From: Alpinimonas psychrophila
Lineage (GTDB): Bacteria; Actinomycetota; Actinomycetes; Actinomycetales; Microbacteriaceae
NCBI RefSeq assembly: GCF_014137865.1
Contig: NZ_JACGWU010000004.1
Coordinates: forward strand, 1 to 64,000
Direction of reading: 5' to 3'
Length of the DNA stretch: 64,000 nt
Numbering within the stretch: the first letter of the stretch is position 1; each line of letters starts with the position of its first letter. Of this stretch, positions 29,090 through 37,532 are shown piece after piece. Below the pieces are notes generated by a model. It was not told the DNA's origin and searched no databases. It saw only the letters and a program-made list of their open reading frames with translations. The position numbers and the translations under genes were made by a program.

Positions 29090-29629
29090 ATGCCTATTCA
29101 CACCGCAGTTGCAACCATGAACACCACCCTTGGCCCCATCAAGGTGAACCTTTACGGTCACCAAGCCCCCAAGACGGTCAAAAACTTCGTTGGTCTTGCC
29201 ACGGGAGAGATCGAGTGGACCAACCCCAAGACCGGCAAGAAGAGCAACGACCCCCTGTACAACGGCGTTATTTTTCACCGCATCATCCCCGAGTTCATGA
29301 TCCAAGGCGGCGACCCCTTGGGAACCGGAACGGGTGGCCCCGGCTACCAGTTCGACGACGAAATCAACTCCGAGCTCACCTTCGTGGATCCCTACATCTT
29401 GGCCATGGCTAATGCGGGTACGCAGGGAGGCAAGGGCACGAACGGCTCTCAGTTCTTCATCACCATTGCTCCCACGACATGGTTGCAGGGAAAGCACACC
29501 ATTTTCGGTGCCGTTGTTGACCCGGAAAGTCGCAAAATTGTCGACCAGTTGGGTGTTGTCGCTACGGATGGCCGCGACCGTCCCCTGACCGACGTCATTA
29601 TTGAGTCGATCACCGTAGAAGCCGTCTAA
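29090..29629 (+). CDS. ppiA: Peptidyl-prolyl cis-trans isomerase, cyclophilin type
   Basis: Cytoplasmic cyclophilin catalysing proline isomerisation in folding proteins. The 179-aa protein contains the catalytic-site blocks FHRIIPEFMIQGGDP, MANAGTQGGKGTNGSQFFIT and LQGKHTIFGAVV, the usual bacterial cyclophilin A signature, with no signal peptide. It holds the conserved actinobacterial position between gyrA/tRNAs and the rhomboid-crgA genes. The rhomboid gene follows 20 bp downstream and is probably co-transcribed. Confidence 0.96.
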   Translation: MPIHTAVATMNTTLGPIKVNLYGHQAPKTVKNFVGLATGEIEWTNPKTGKKSNDPLYNGVIFHRIIPEFMIQGGDPLGTGTGGPGYQFDDEINSELTFVDPYILAMANAGTQGGKGTNGSQFFITIAPTTWLQGKHTIFGAVVDPESRKIVDQLGVVATDGRDRPLTDVIIESITVEAV

Positions 29630-29649
29630 CCCCGAGGTCCCCTCTTTTC

Positions 29650-30531
29650 GTGACACTTCCCTCATCGCCTCCCGGCCTAGAACCCTCTCCTCATGGCTGC
29701 TACCGCCACACCACTCGTCCCACCTACATTGTGTGTCAGCGGTGCTCACGCCCGATTTGTGTTGAGTGTCAAACCCAGGCGGCCGTCGGTGTAATTTGTC
29801 CTGAGTGCCGTGGTGCGCAACGTGCCGCCGCACCAAAACGGTCGGTAGGCTCGTATTTTCGAGTCGGTGGCACGAGCACCCCGGTTGTCACACTTTCCCT
29901 CATTGCGCTGACGGGCTTTGTTTTTGTGCTGCAGATGATTCCGTGGCTGAACGTGACCGATGCCTTCGCGTTCGCCCCGGCTTACTCGGGCATGGAAATT
30001 TCGGGCTACGCGCCGGTACCGTACGAACCGTGGCGCATGATCACCTCGGTGTTTACACATTCGACAGGCTTCTTTCTTCACATCCTGTTGAACATGTACA
30101 CGTTGTGGATCTTTGGCCAGATCCTTGAGTCGATGCTCGGCCGCGTACGTTTTCTCTCGCTCTACCTCGTGTGTGGAGTGGCCGGTTCCGTCGGGGTCAT
30201 GTATCTCGCACCTCCGACCACTTTTGTGGTGGGGGCATCCGGTGCAATCTTTGGACTGCTCGGAGCGTTCCTCGTTATTCAACGAAGACTGGGCGGCAAT
30301 ACAACGTCACTCCTCATCCTCGTGGGAATCAACCTTGTGATCGGCTTCTTGCCGGGGTTGAACGTGGCCTGGGAAGCTCACCTCGGGGGGCTCATCGCCG
30401 GCGTGGTCATGGGTCTGGTCTATGTTCAGACGAGGCGTTTTGCGCAACGACGCGTGCGGGTCGCGTGGACCTTGGTCGTGGTTGTCATCGTGGTAGCACT
30501 GAGCCTTGCCCACGCACCAATGTTTGCCTAA
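29650..30531 (+). CDS. Rhomboid-family intramembrane serine protease with N-terminal zinc-binding motif
   Basis: A 293-aa membrane protease. The N-terminal cytoplasmic part carries Cys/His pairs in a B-box-like pattern (CYRHTTRPTYIVCQRCSRPICVEC then CPEC), likely one or two zinc sites. The membrane domain of about six to seven helices has the catalytic Ser in VVGASGAIFGLLGAF and the catalytic His in WEAHLGGLIAGVVMG, plus the HILLNM segment (H and N of the active-site region). Substrates are unknown. The start is GTG 29650. Similar zinc-finger rhomboids occur next to ppiA and crgA in actinobacteria. Confidence 0.9.
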   Translation: MTLPSSPPGLEPSPHGCYRHTTRPTYIVCQRCSRPICVECQTQAAVGVICPECRGAQRAAAPKRSVGSYFRVGGTSTPVVTLSLIALTGFVFVLQMIPWLNVTDAFAFAPAYSGMEISGYAPVPYEPWRMITSVFTHSTGFFLHILLNMYTLWIFGQILESMLGRVRFLSLYLVCGVAGSVGVMYLAPPTTFVVGASGAIFGLLGAFLVIQRRLGGNTTSLLILVGINLVIGFLPGLNVAWEAHLGGLIAGVVMGLVYVQTRRFAQRRVRVAWTLVVVVIVVALSLAHAPMFA

Positions 30532-30561
30532 GGCGTACTTTTCTGGCACGCGCCACAAAAG

Positions 30562-30581
30562 TTATCCACAGGTTATCAACA
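30562..30581 (+). promoter_or_regulatory. Pair of DnaA-box-like sites outside oriC
   Basis: A perfect DnaA box TTATCCACA (30562-30570) is followed, 11 bp on, by TTATCAACA (30573-30581, one mismatch). They lie between the convergent rhomboid and crgA genes about 15 kb from oriC. Binding and purpose (titration, local regulation) are not established. Confidence 0.55.
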
Positions 30582-30582
30582 T

Positions 30583-30610
30583 GGGGAGAATTACAGTCGT
30601 GTAATTCCCC
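30583..30610. terminator. Hairpin between convergent rhomboid and crgA genes
   Basis: GAATTAC (30588-30594) and GTAATTC (30601-30607) pair perfectly around a 6-nt loop and are extended by GGG/CCC across a one-base bulge. There is no T-tract on either side, so terminator function is only suggested by its place between two gene ends. Confidence 0.4.
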
Positions 30611-30627
30611 GTGGTGAAAGCTGCTGG

Positions 30628-30870
30628 TTAGCGCCAGCGCGTCGTCATCAAGAAGCCGATGAAGGCAATCCCGAAGCCGACCAGAATGTTCCAAGCCCCG
30701 AAGGCGGGAACAGGAAGAGCGCCCTGGCTGATGTAGAAGACAATGATCCACACCAAGCCCAAAAGCATGAACCCAAACATGACGGGTTTAAACCACACGG
30801 GGTTGGGGGTATCGCTCGCGCTTCCCTCGGGCGAACGGGGAGCCTTTGAGCGTGTCTTTGATCCAGCCAT
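30628..30870 (-). CDS. crgA: Cell division protein CrgA
   Basis: An 80-aa membrane protein of the actinobacterial septum, which in mycobacteria helps recruit FtsI and other division proteins. A charged N-terminal stretch is followed by two membrane helices (about residues 29-48 and 60-75), separated by ALPVPAFGAWNILVGF, a conserved CrgA segment, and it ends in the basic TTRWR. The lone minus-strand placement between rhomboid and sortase-trpG matches other actinobacteria. TAGACT lies about 10 nt before the ATG, suggesting a very short leader. Confidence 0.93.
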   Translation of the reverse strand: MAGSKTRSKAPRSPEGSASDTPNPVWFKPVMFGFMLLGLVWIIVFYISQGALPVPAFGAWNILVGFGIAFIGFLMTTRWR

Positions 30871-30942
30871 AATGCTACAGAGTCTAGTGGATGCCCTGAT
30901 GCGCGCGCTCAGCGCAGGCTCAAGAGGGGCGGGCGGGGGCTC

Positions 30943-30948
30943 TAAACT
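30943..30948 (+). promoter_or_regulatory. Leaderless -10 box of the sortase gene
   Basis: TAAACT ends 7 nt before the GTG at 30956. No Shine-Dalgarno is present. This supports the GTG as the true start over the longer frame that runs upstream through the crgA promoter. Confidence 0.5.
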
Positions 30949-30955
30949 TGGTCAC

Positions 30956-31771
30956 GTGAGTAGTGAAACGGAAGCGCCGACAACGGAGGACTCAACGGAA
31001 CCGTCCGTCGTCTTGCCGCGCCGCCGCCGCGACATCTTTTCCGACAAATCCTCGAGCGTTCTGGGAATCGTTGGCGAGTCGCTCATTACCATCGGCGCGA
31101 TTGTGTTGCTGTTCTTGGTCTGGCAGTTGTATATCAACAATGCCGTTTTGGCGAACGAACAGGCGAGCATAACGAAGGACCAAGCCCTCGCCTGGGCAAC
31201 GGTTAGCCCAAGCCCCGTTGCCTCGGGCACAACGGCACAAACAGATTTTGGACCTCCTCCCATTGTCGCCCCGGTCAAGGAGGGTGGGCAATTCGCCATT
31301 TTGTACATTCCCAGGTTGGGCCCAGACTCGCAGCGCGCTGTTCGCAACGGCGTTGACCCGGTTTCCGTTTTGAATCATGGATATTACGGGCGCTATCCCG
31401 ACACTCAGTGGCCGGGTGAGCCAGGCAACTTTGCCGTGGCCATTCACCGCACCGGATGGGGCAGCAGCTTTGCGGATGCTCCGAAACTTCAAGTCGGTGA
31501 CAAGATTTATCTCGAAACCGCTCATGGGTACTACACGTATACGTTCCGCAATTATGAGTTTGTGCTTCCCACGGCCGTGAATGTGGTGTTGCCTGTCCCG
31601 GGCAGTGAAGCCCCGGTGGGAGACCAGATGCTCATCACCATCACGACGTGTAACCCTTTGTTAGGCGATGCAGAACGCTTGATCACTTATGGAGTTTTTG
31701 ACTCCTGGCGACCGCGCTCGTCCGGTGCTCCCCCGGCCATTGCCGCCATTGTCAACAAGGAGGCCAACTGA
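30956..31771 (+). CDS. srtE: Class E sortase
   Basis: Membrane-anchored cysteine transpeptidase that attaches proteins with sorting signals to the cell wall. The 271-aa product has a cytoplasmic basic N-terminus, one helix (about residues 35-60) and an extracellular sortase domain with the catalytic His in AIHRTGWG, the catalytic Cys in ITITTCNPLLGDAERL and the conserved Arg in RLITYGVF. The TTCNP context is typical of class E. No LPXTG-type or LAXTG substrate gene is evident nearby in this window. It is followed at once (stop/start overlap) by a 52-aa membrane peptide and then trpG. Confidence 0.92.
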   Translation: MSSETEAPTTEDSTEPSVVLPRRRRDIFSDKSSSVLGIVGESLITIGAIVLLFLVWQLYINNAVLANEQASITKDQALAWATVSPSPVASGTTAQTDFGPPPIVAPVKEGGQFAILYIPRLGPDSQRAVRNGVDPVSVLNHGYYGRYPDTQWPGEPGNFAVAIHRTGWGSSFADAPKLQVGDKIYLETAHGYYTYTFRNYEFVLPTAVNVVLPVPGSEAPVGDQMLITITTCNPLLGDAERLITYGVFDSWRPRSSGAPPAIAAIVNKEAN

Positions 31772-31929
31772 TGTACGTTGCACTGTGGAGAATTATTCCG
31801 GGGCCGCTGTGGCTTCGTGTTGCGATCTCCGTTGCCGCGGCGAGCGTTGTCGTTGCAGCCTTGATGATGTTTGTCTTTCCATGGGTAGATACCTTCATGA
31901 CGCCTAAAGATGTCACGGTGAGACAATGA
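31771..31929 (+). CDS. 52-aa single-pass membrane peptide between sortase and trpG
   Basis: A short gene whose ATG overlaps the sortase stop (TGATG) and whose stop overlaps the trpG start (ATGA). The product MYVALWRIIPGPLWLRVAIS continues into one hydrophobic helix, then an amphipathic DTFMTPKDVTVRQ tail. The double overlap and the sensible membrane-protein composition argue that it is a real, translated link in this operon. No family is recognised; it may be a sortase accessory. It is too small for routine ORF cutoffs. Confidence 0.7.
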   Translation: MYVALWRIIPGPLWLRVAISVAAASVVVAALMMFVFPWVDTFMTPKDVTVRQ

Positions 31930-32567
31930 CGAAAATCCTTGTCATTGATAATTACGACAGCTTTGTCTACACGCTGAACGGGTACTTGCAGGAACTGGGT
32001 GCCCAAACTGACGTGGTGCGTAACGACCAAATTGCACTGGATGTTCTCGATGCAACTCTTGCCGCGTATGACGGTGTGTTGGTGTCGCCCGGTCCGGGCA
32101 AACCCTCTGAAGCGGGGATCTCCATTGCCACCGTTTTGTCGGCAGCCAAGCAGGGCATTCCGCTGCTGGGAGTATGCCTCGGCCACCAGGCCATTGCCGA
32201 AGCCTTCGGCGCGACGGTGACCAACGCCGAGGAACTCATGCATGGCAAAACATCGCTCATCACGCACGACAACGGAGCCTTCTACGCCGGAGTTCCGCAA
32301 CCCTTTACCGCAACCAGGTACCATTCGCTCGCCGTGGTCGCCGACACCGTGCCGCATGACCTGAGCGTGACCAGTCGAACTGACGGCGGTGTCATCATGG
32401 GGCTACAGCACATTAGTGCGCCCATTGTTGGTGTGCAGTTCCACCCCGAGTCGGTGCTCACCGAGGGGGGTTACGTGATGCTGGGAAACTGGCTGGAAAC
32501 GACCGGGCTGAGCGGGGCGGCGGAGCTCGCCAAAACAAAGAACCCGCTAATAACGCGCACCAAATAG
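31926..32567 (+). CDS. trpG/pabA: Glutamine amidotransferase of anthranilate / aminodeoxychorismate synthase (component II)
   Basis: Class I glutamine amidotransferase supplying ammonia to anthranilate synthase (tryptophan) or aminodeoxychorismate synthase (folate). The 213-aa protein has ILVIDNYDSFVYTL at its start, the nucleophile Cys in LLGVCLGHQAIAEAFGA and the catalytic His-Glu in VQFHPESVLTEGG. The partner subunit is not in this window, so TrpG versus PabA cannot be decided. A copy at this place, before pknB, is standard for actinobacteria, and it converges on pknB. Confidence 0.93.
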   Translation: MTKILVIDNYDSFVYTLNGYLQELGAQTDVVRNDQIALDVLDATLAAYDGVLVSPGPGKPSEAGISIATVLSAAKQGIPLLGVCLGHQAIAEAFGATVTNAEELMHGKTSLITHDNGAFYAGVPQPFTATRYHSLAVVADTVPHDLSVTSRTDGGVIMGLQHISAPIVGVQFHPESVLTEGGYVMLGNWLETTGLSGAAELAKTKNPLITRTK

Positions 32568-32586
32568 CGGTATTTTTACTTGTTCT

Positions 32587-34329
32587 TCAGCCGCTGCAAT
32601 AGGTCAAGGTGATTGCTGTTCCCTGCGGCACCTGACCGGCCGGCACAGATTGCCGATTGACGACGAGCTCGGCACGCTTGGGGCAACTGGGGTCAGCGGT
32701 CACCGTTGGCGAGAGCAGGAGGGTGGGGCCGCGAAGGATGTCCGTGGCGGCCTTCAAAGCCAAACCGCCCAAGCTGGGCAATTCAATATGGCCGTTAGAG
32801 ACCAAAAGCGTGACCAAACTGCCTTCCTCCACCTGGGTGCCTTGCGCGGGCGTTGTGCCGATGACGAGGTTCTCGGCAACGGTCGGCGAGTTTTGCGGGG
32901 TGAGGGAACCTTGCTTAAGTTTGGCCGCAACAATTGTCTTTGTTGCATCAGCGGCAGCCATGCCGACGGTGGCGGGGACTACCACCTTGGCCAATCCTTC
33001 TGAAACGTACACAACAACCGTGATGCCGGAGTCGACGATGGCCCCGCGACCAGGTTCGCTCCGCACGACAACGCCTTTCGCAACCGTTGAGCTTGTTTCA
33101 CTCGCCTCAGTGGCGACCAAATTAACTTTGTCGAGGGCGGCGCTGGCTTCGAAAAAGTTCATGTCTCGAATATCAGGAACGGTTCGACTTGCACTGGGGA
33201 AGAAGTCCGTGGGAGCAATGTTGACAACCCACACACTCATGCCAACGATGGCAATGATGGCGAGAACCGTAGTCAGAAGCCCGACGATAACGCGGCTGCG
33301 TTGGGGGCGGCGCCGCTTTGATATTTCGAATTTGGGAGCCGTGTCAAGGCCGGACCCAAAAAGAGTGTTGAAATCGCTGGGGAGGACCGGCTTGGCTGCT
33401 ACGGGGCGACCGGCTGCGGCGGCCGGCCCGAGAAGCTGGTCGACGTCATCCAGCACGACTTCGGGTGTGGGAATGTGGCCAGCCACGGCGAGGGCAAGCT
33501 CCCGGGCAAAGGCGGCTGCCGAGGGGTAGCGATTGTTCTTATCCTTAGCGAGAGCCTTAAGAACGACGTGATCCATAGCGGGAGAGACCCGGGCGTTGAG
33601 GGTGCTCGGTGCTTCGGGCAACTCGTGGATGTGGCGGTGGGCCACAATGACCGCTGTCTCCCCTGAAAACGGTGCCGCACCGGTGAGCATTTCGAACAAA
33701 ACAACACCGAGAGCATATATATCGGTGCGCGCATCAACGCTTTCCCCGCGGGCTTGTTCAGGGGAGAAGTAGGCCGCCGTTCCGAGAATCGTCGTGGTTT
33801 GCGTGAGGTCGCTGAAGGCATCCGTGATGGCGCGTGCTATTCCAAAGTCCAGAACTTTTGTCTGGCCGCTCCGGGTGAGCATGATGTTGCTGGGTTTCAC
33901 ATCGCGGTGAACGACCCCCATCTCGTGGGCGTAACCGATGGCCGCCAGAAGCTCGACGGCAACCCGGGTTGCCTCCGACACCTTGAGGGGCCCGCGCGCA
34001 ATAATCGTGGAGAGCTCGACGCCCTCAACATATTCCATGACGATGAATGGGCGCTTTTGCGTGTGACCATCTTCTAAGGTTTCTAGGTCGTCGCCGGCGT
34101 CGAAGACGCGAACGATGTTCGGGTGCGACATTTTGGAGGCAGAGCGGGCTTCTTGCTTGAAGCGCGTGCAGAGTTTGGTGTCCTTGACGAACTCGGGTCT
34201 TAAAAGTTTGACGGCAACACGTCGACCGAGGGTGAGGTCCGTGGCGACAAAGACCTCTCCCATACCCCCGCTACCAAGGAGTTTGCCCAGCTCATAACGG
34301 TTCGCGACCGTGCGGTTTTCGTTTGTCAT
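32587..34329 (-). CDS. pknB: Serine/threonine protein kinase PknB with PASTA repeats
   Basis: Membrane receptor kinase sensing cell-wall precursors. Of its 580 aa, the first about 275 form the kinase: GSGGMGEVFVA (glycine loop), VAVKLL (lysine), VHRDVKPSNIML (catalytic loop), LDFGIAR (DFG) and GTAAYFSPEQARGE (P+1). A juxtamembrane linker and one helix near residue 345-368 precede an extracellular part with about three PASTA units. The C-terminal segment is less regular and contains two Cys (DPSCPK, LTYCSG) that could form a disulfide. It is the last gene of the fhaA-fhaB-pstP-rodA-pbpA-pknA-pknB operon. Confidence 0.96.
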   Translation of the reverse strand: MTNENRTVANRYELGKLLGSGGMGEVFVATDLTLGRRVAVKLLRPEFVKDTKLCTRFKQEARSASKMSHPNIVRVFDAGDDLETLEDGHTQKRPFIVMEYVEGVELSTIIARGPLKVSEATRVAVELLAAIGYAHEMGVVHRDVKPSNIMLTRSGQTKVLDFGIARAITDAFSDLTQTTTILGTAAYFSPEQARGESVDARTDIYALGVVLFEMLTGAAPFSGETAVIVAHRHIHELPEAPSTLNARVSPAMDHVVLKALAKDKNNRYPSAAAFARELALAVAGHIPTPEVVLDDVDQLLGPAAAAGRPVAAKPVLPSDFNTLFGSGLDTAPKFEISKRRRPQRSRVIVGLLTTVLAIIAIVGMSVWVVNIAPTDFFPSASRTVPDIRDMNFFEASAALDKVNLVATEASETSSTVAKGVVVRSEPGRGAIVDSGITVVVYVSEGLAKVVVPATVGMAAADATKTIVAAKLKQGSLTPQNSPTVAENLVIGTTPAQGTQVEEGSLVTLLVSNGHIELPSLGGLALKAATDILRGPTLLLSPTVTADPSCPKRAELVVNRQSVPAGQVPQGTAITLTYCSG

Positions 34330-34392
34330 TTTTTCTCCCCCGAGAACATCGTTGCTCGCTTCACCATGGCTTCTGATCTCGGCAAGTGAGGC

Positions 34393-36078
34393 TTAGATGC
34401 CCAGCGTGTTCACAGTGAGGGTTGCGGCGGGGGAAATACCGGACTCCAAGGGGCCACAGCCAACCTGGTAGGTGACGGGATGATCCATGTTGACGGGTCC
34501 CGGCGCCGTGAGGTTGAACGTGGTGGCGCTTCCGGCGACCGTGCCAACCGAGGCGCCGTCGAGGAAGATTGAGTAACCCGACACGGTGGATCCCGAGGGG
34601 CATCCGGCATACGCAGGCCAGGTTACGACGACCGTGTCACCGGGCTTCGCTGCGGTGGTCGTCTTTCCATCGAGGAGGGGCGCCGCTCCGGGGGCAGCGA
34701 CGACGGGAACGGGGCCGTAGACCTTGACGGCAATGGTAGTGCCCTTGGTAATGGTGGGCCCCGAGGGAGTCACACCATAGACGAAGCCGACTTTGGTGGG
34801 ATCGAGGGCTGCTGTTCCGTCGACACGATTGACGTTCATCCCCAAAGCGGAAAGCTCGGCCGACACAGTGTCGAAGGGCTTTCCGATGTAGTCACCCTCG
34901 ACAATGGCTGCCGTCGTGGGGGTCGGCGATGAACTTGGTGTCCGGGCCGGCGTGGTGGCCGGAGTGTTGGCCGGAGTGGAATTTGAGGAGGTGGTGGCCG
35001 GCCCCGGGGTGGGCGAACCTCCCGAGACGAGGGCGAACACGGCACCGGCGAGAACGAGGACCAGCACGCCGATGAGGGCAATGAGAGGCCAGGTCCAGGG
35101 GTTGCGCTTCTTGGCTTCAAGTTCAACAGCGGCCGTCGCGGCCGGAATGTTTAAGACAGTGGTGGCTCCGGTTTCGAGCGTTCGGGGCATGACCATGGTC
35201 GCATCCGAGACGGGAACACCACCCAAGACGGCCGGCACGGCCAAAGCGGCACCCTGCAAGTCGCCGCGGCGAAGGGCCTGAGCCGCCCGGGCAAGGTTTG
35301 CGGCCGACGCGGGACGGTCGGTGGGCTTCTTGGCGATGCACGAGAAGACGAGGTTGCGCACCGGCTCGGCAATGGTGTCCGAAAGCGGAGGGGCGGTGTC
35401 GTTAATTTGTGCCATTGCGATGGCCACCTGAGACTCACCCGTGAAGGGGCGACGACCAGCGAGGCATTCGTAAGCCACGATACCGAGCGAGTAAATGTCA
35501 GTGGAAGGCGAGGCGGGGTGGCCGCTGGCCTGCTCAGGCGAAAGGTATTGAACCGTACCCATGACCTGGCCGGTTGCCGTGAGGGGCACCTGGTCGGCAA
35601 TGCGAGCAATTCCGAAGTCAGTGATTTTGACGCGACCCTCAGGGGTTATCAGCATGTTGCCGGGCTTGATGTCGCGGTGTACCAGCCCTGCAGCGTGGGC
35701 GGCCTGCAAGGCGGCAGAGGTTTGCGCCACGATGTCGAGAACTTTGTCAATCGAGAGCGTGTGCTCACGCTCAATGACGGCCGAAAGGGGTTCGCCTGGA
35801 ACAAGTTCCATGACGAGGTAGGCACTGCCATCTTCCTCGCCGTAGTCGTAAACGTTGGCGATACCCTCGTGGTTTACCAGCGCGGCGTGACGGGCTTCGG
35901 CGCGAAAACGCTCGAGGAAACCGGGGTCACCGAGGTACTCGTCCTTTAAAATTTTGATCGCGACGGAGCGACCGATGACGAGGTCAGTTGCCTGCCACAC
36001 TTCACCCATGCCACCGATGGCAATGCGTGACTGTAATTCGTAACGACCACCAAAAGTGATCCCTGCTGTGGGCCTCAT
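34393..36078 (-). CDS. pknA: Serine/threonine protein kinase PknA with an extracellular PASTA-like and Ig-like region
   Basis: A 561-aa membrane kinase. The kinase domain has IGGMGEVWQATD, VAIKIL, VHRDIKPGNML, ITDFGIAR and GTVQYLSPEQASG. After a Pro/Ala linker comes one membrane helix near residue 330-352. A Thr/Pro/Ser-rich spacer follows, then one PASTA-like unit (IGKPFDTVSAELSALGMNV...) and a terminal beta-rich domain with two Cys that looks like a fibronectin/Ig fold. Mycobacterial PknA has no such sensor region, so here both kinases may sense external ligands. The start overlaps the pbpA stop (ATGA). Confidence 0.95.
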   Translation of the reverse strand: MRPTAGITFGGRYELQSRIAIGGMGEVWQATDLVIGRSVAIKILKDEYLGDPGFLERFRAEARHAALVNHEGIANVYDYGEEDGSAYLVMELVPGEPLSAVIEREHTLSIDKVLDIVAQTSAALQAAHAAGLVHRDIKPGNMLITPEGRVKITDFGIARIADQVPLTATGQVMGTVQYLSPEQASGHPASPSTDIYSLGIVAYECLAGRRPFTGESQVAIAMAQINDTAPPLSDTIAEPVRNLVFSCIAKKPTDRPASAANLARAAQALRRGDLQGAALAVPAVLGGVPVSDATMVMPRTLETGATTVLNIPAATAAVELEAKKRNPWTWPLIALIGVLVLVLAGAVFALVSGGSPTPGPATTSSNSTPANTPATTPARTPSSSPTPTTAAIVEGDYIGKPFDTVSAELSALGMNVNRVDGTAALDPTKVGFVYGVTPSGPTITKGTTIAVKVYGPVPVVAAPGAAPLLDGKTTTAAKPGDTVVVTWPAYAGCPSGSTVSGYSIFLDGASVGTVAGSATTFNLTAPGPVNMDHPVTYQVGCGPLESGISPAATLTVNTLGI

Positions 36079-37532
36079 TTACCTAGCTCCGCCTCTAACA
36101 CTTGTTTCGCGATGGATCCAGCAATCGGGCCGCTCAGGCCTTCTTGTCCGAGTCCTCCACCATTCTCGACGAGAACGGTGATGGCATATCGCGGATCTTC
36201 CGCTGGGGCAAAGCCGGTAAACCAGAAGGTGTAAGGTTCGCCCACACCATTTTCTGCTGTTCCCGTCTTGCCCGCAACTTGGACACCGCTAATTCTCGCA
36301 TTACCGGCCAAGCCATTGTTGACTCCATCAACCATCATTTCAGTTAATGAGGCTGCTGTCTCAGCAGAGATGGCTTGACTGTATTGCGTCGCCGTGAAGT
36401 CAAAAAGCGACGTCAAGGTGGGATCGAGGACGCTCTGGATGAGCGTGGGGGACATAACTTTGCCCCCGTTGGCAATGGCGGCAGAGACCATGGCGATTTG
36501 GAGGGGAGTGGCGCGCACGTCAAATTGTCCGAATGAGGCGAGCATGGTCTGCGGGTCATCCATCACCGTAGGGAAGGTACTTGCCGCCGTGATCATGGGG
36601 ATCTCGAACGAGGAGTTGAAGCCAAACTTCTTTGCCTGGGCGAGAAGCGCCTGACGGCCGAGAGCCAATCCCAGTTCGGCAAAAGGAATGTTGCAGCTCT
36701 CGCGCAGAGCCTGTTTGATCGTGACAGTGGCGCCCGCACCGGGGCAGCGCCCACGGTTCCAATTACTCACCACAGAATCCGAACCCGGAAGTTGCAAGCT
36801 GGAAGGATTGTCTAACTGAGAATCAGCTGTGTACTGGCCGGATTCGAGAGCCGCGGCCGCAACGACGAGCTTGAAGACGGAACCGGGAGGGTTGAGGTTT
36901 CCTGCGATCGAGCGATCAATCAGAGGATCAGACGGGTCGGCAAGCAGGGCGTTATAGGCGGAGATGACAGAATCCGTGTTGTGTGAGGCGAGCACGTTGG
37001 GGTCGAAGCTTGGCTTTGAGACCATCGCCAAGATGCGGCCAGTCGACGGCTCGGTGACGACGACTGATCCCGCGTAGTCGCCCAAGGCATCCCACGCGGC
37101 CTGCTGCAGAAGGGGGTCAAGCGTGAGGTTGACGCTGGCACCCTGGGGGTCTTTGCCCGTGAGAATGCTGTTGATCCGGTTCAAGAATTGCGAGCCAGAG
37201 GTTCCACTCAATTCCCGGTTCATCGCGCCCTCGATGCCGGTGAGACCCTGACTTAGGGTGAAGTAACCCGTGACATTGGAATAGATGAGAGGCGCGGGGT
37301 AGGTACGCTGAAAACGATAGTTGTCGTCTACCGGAACGGAGAAGGCGATGGGTTGCCCTGCCACCAGAATTGCGCCGCGCTGGGAACGGTAGCTGTCGTA
37401 AAGGGTGCGCGTGTTTCTGTCGTCGGCCGAGAGGTTGGCGTCTTGCCCCACCTGAATGACGCTCGCCGAAACAAAAAGTGTGATGAAGAAGGCGATGACT
37501 AAAAAGCTCACCCGCTTGAGTTCGCGATTCAT
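36075..37532 (-). CDS. pbpA: Penicillin-binding protein PbpA (class B transpeptidase)
   Basis: Cross-links peptidoglycan during growth and division. The 485-aa protein has an N-terminal membrane anchor (about residues 8-28), a dimerisation/pedestal region and a transpeptidase domain with the catalytic SxxK in NPPGSVFKLVVA, the SxN motif in RESCNIPFAE and the KTG motif in VAGKTGTAENG. The operon partner rodA immediately upstream overlaps by 4 bp, the expected PBP-SEDS pairing of polymerase and transpeptidase. Confidence 0.96.
   Translation of the reverse strand: MNRELKRVSFLVIAFFITLFVSASVIQVGQDANLSADDRNTRTLYDSYRSQRGAILVAGQPIAFSVPVDDNYRFQRTYPAPLIYSNVTGYFTLSQGLTGIEGAMNRELSGTSGSQFLNRINSILTGKDPQGASVNLTLDPLLQQAAWDALGDYAGSVVVTEPSTGRILAMVSKPSFDPNVLASHNTDSVISAYNALLADPSDPLIDRSIAGNLNPPGSVFKLVVAAAALESGQYTADSQLDNPSSLQLPGSDSVVSNWNRGRCPGAGATVTIKQALRESCNIPFAELGLALGRQALLAQAKKFGFNSSFEIPMITAASTFPTVMDDPQTMLASFGQFDVRATPLQIAMVSAAIANGGKVMSPTLIQSVLDPTLTSLFDFTATQYSQAISAETAASLTEMMVDGVNNGLAGNARISGVQVAGKTGTAENGVGEPYTFWFTGFAPAEDPRYAITVLVENGGGLGQEGLSGPIAGSIAKQVLEAELGK

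Noticed and set aside
24000-29090. Integrase or transposase gene for the tRNA-Ala repeat region
   Set aside because: All frames on both strands were read; none shows recombinase or transposase motifs. The element, if mobile, has no visible enzyme here.
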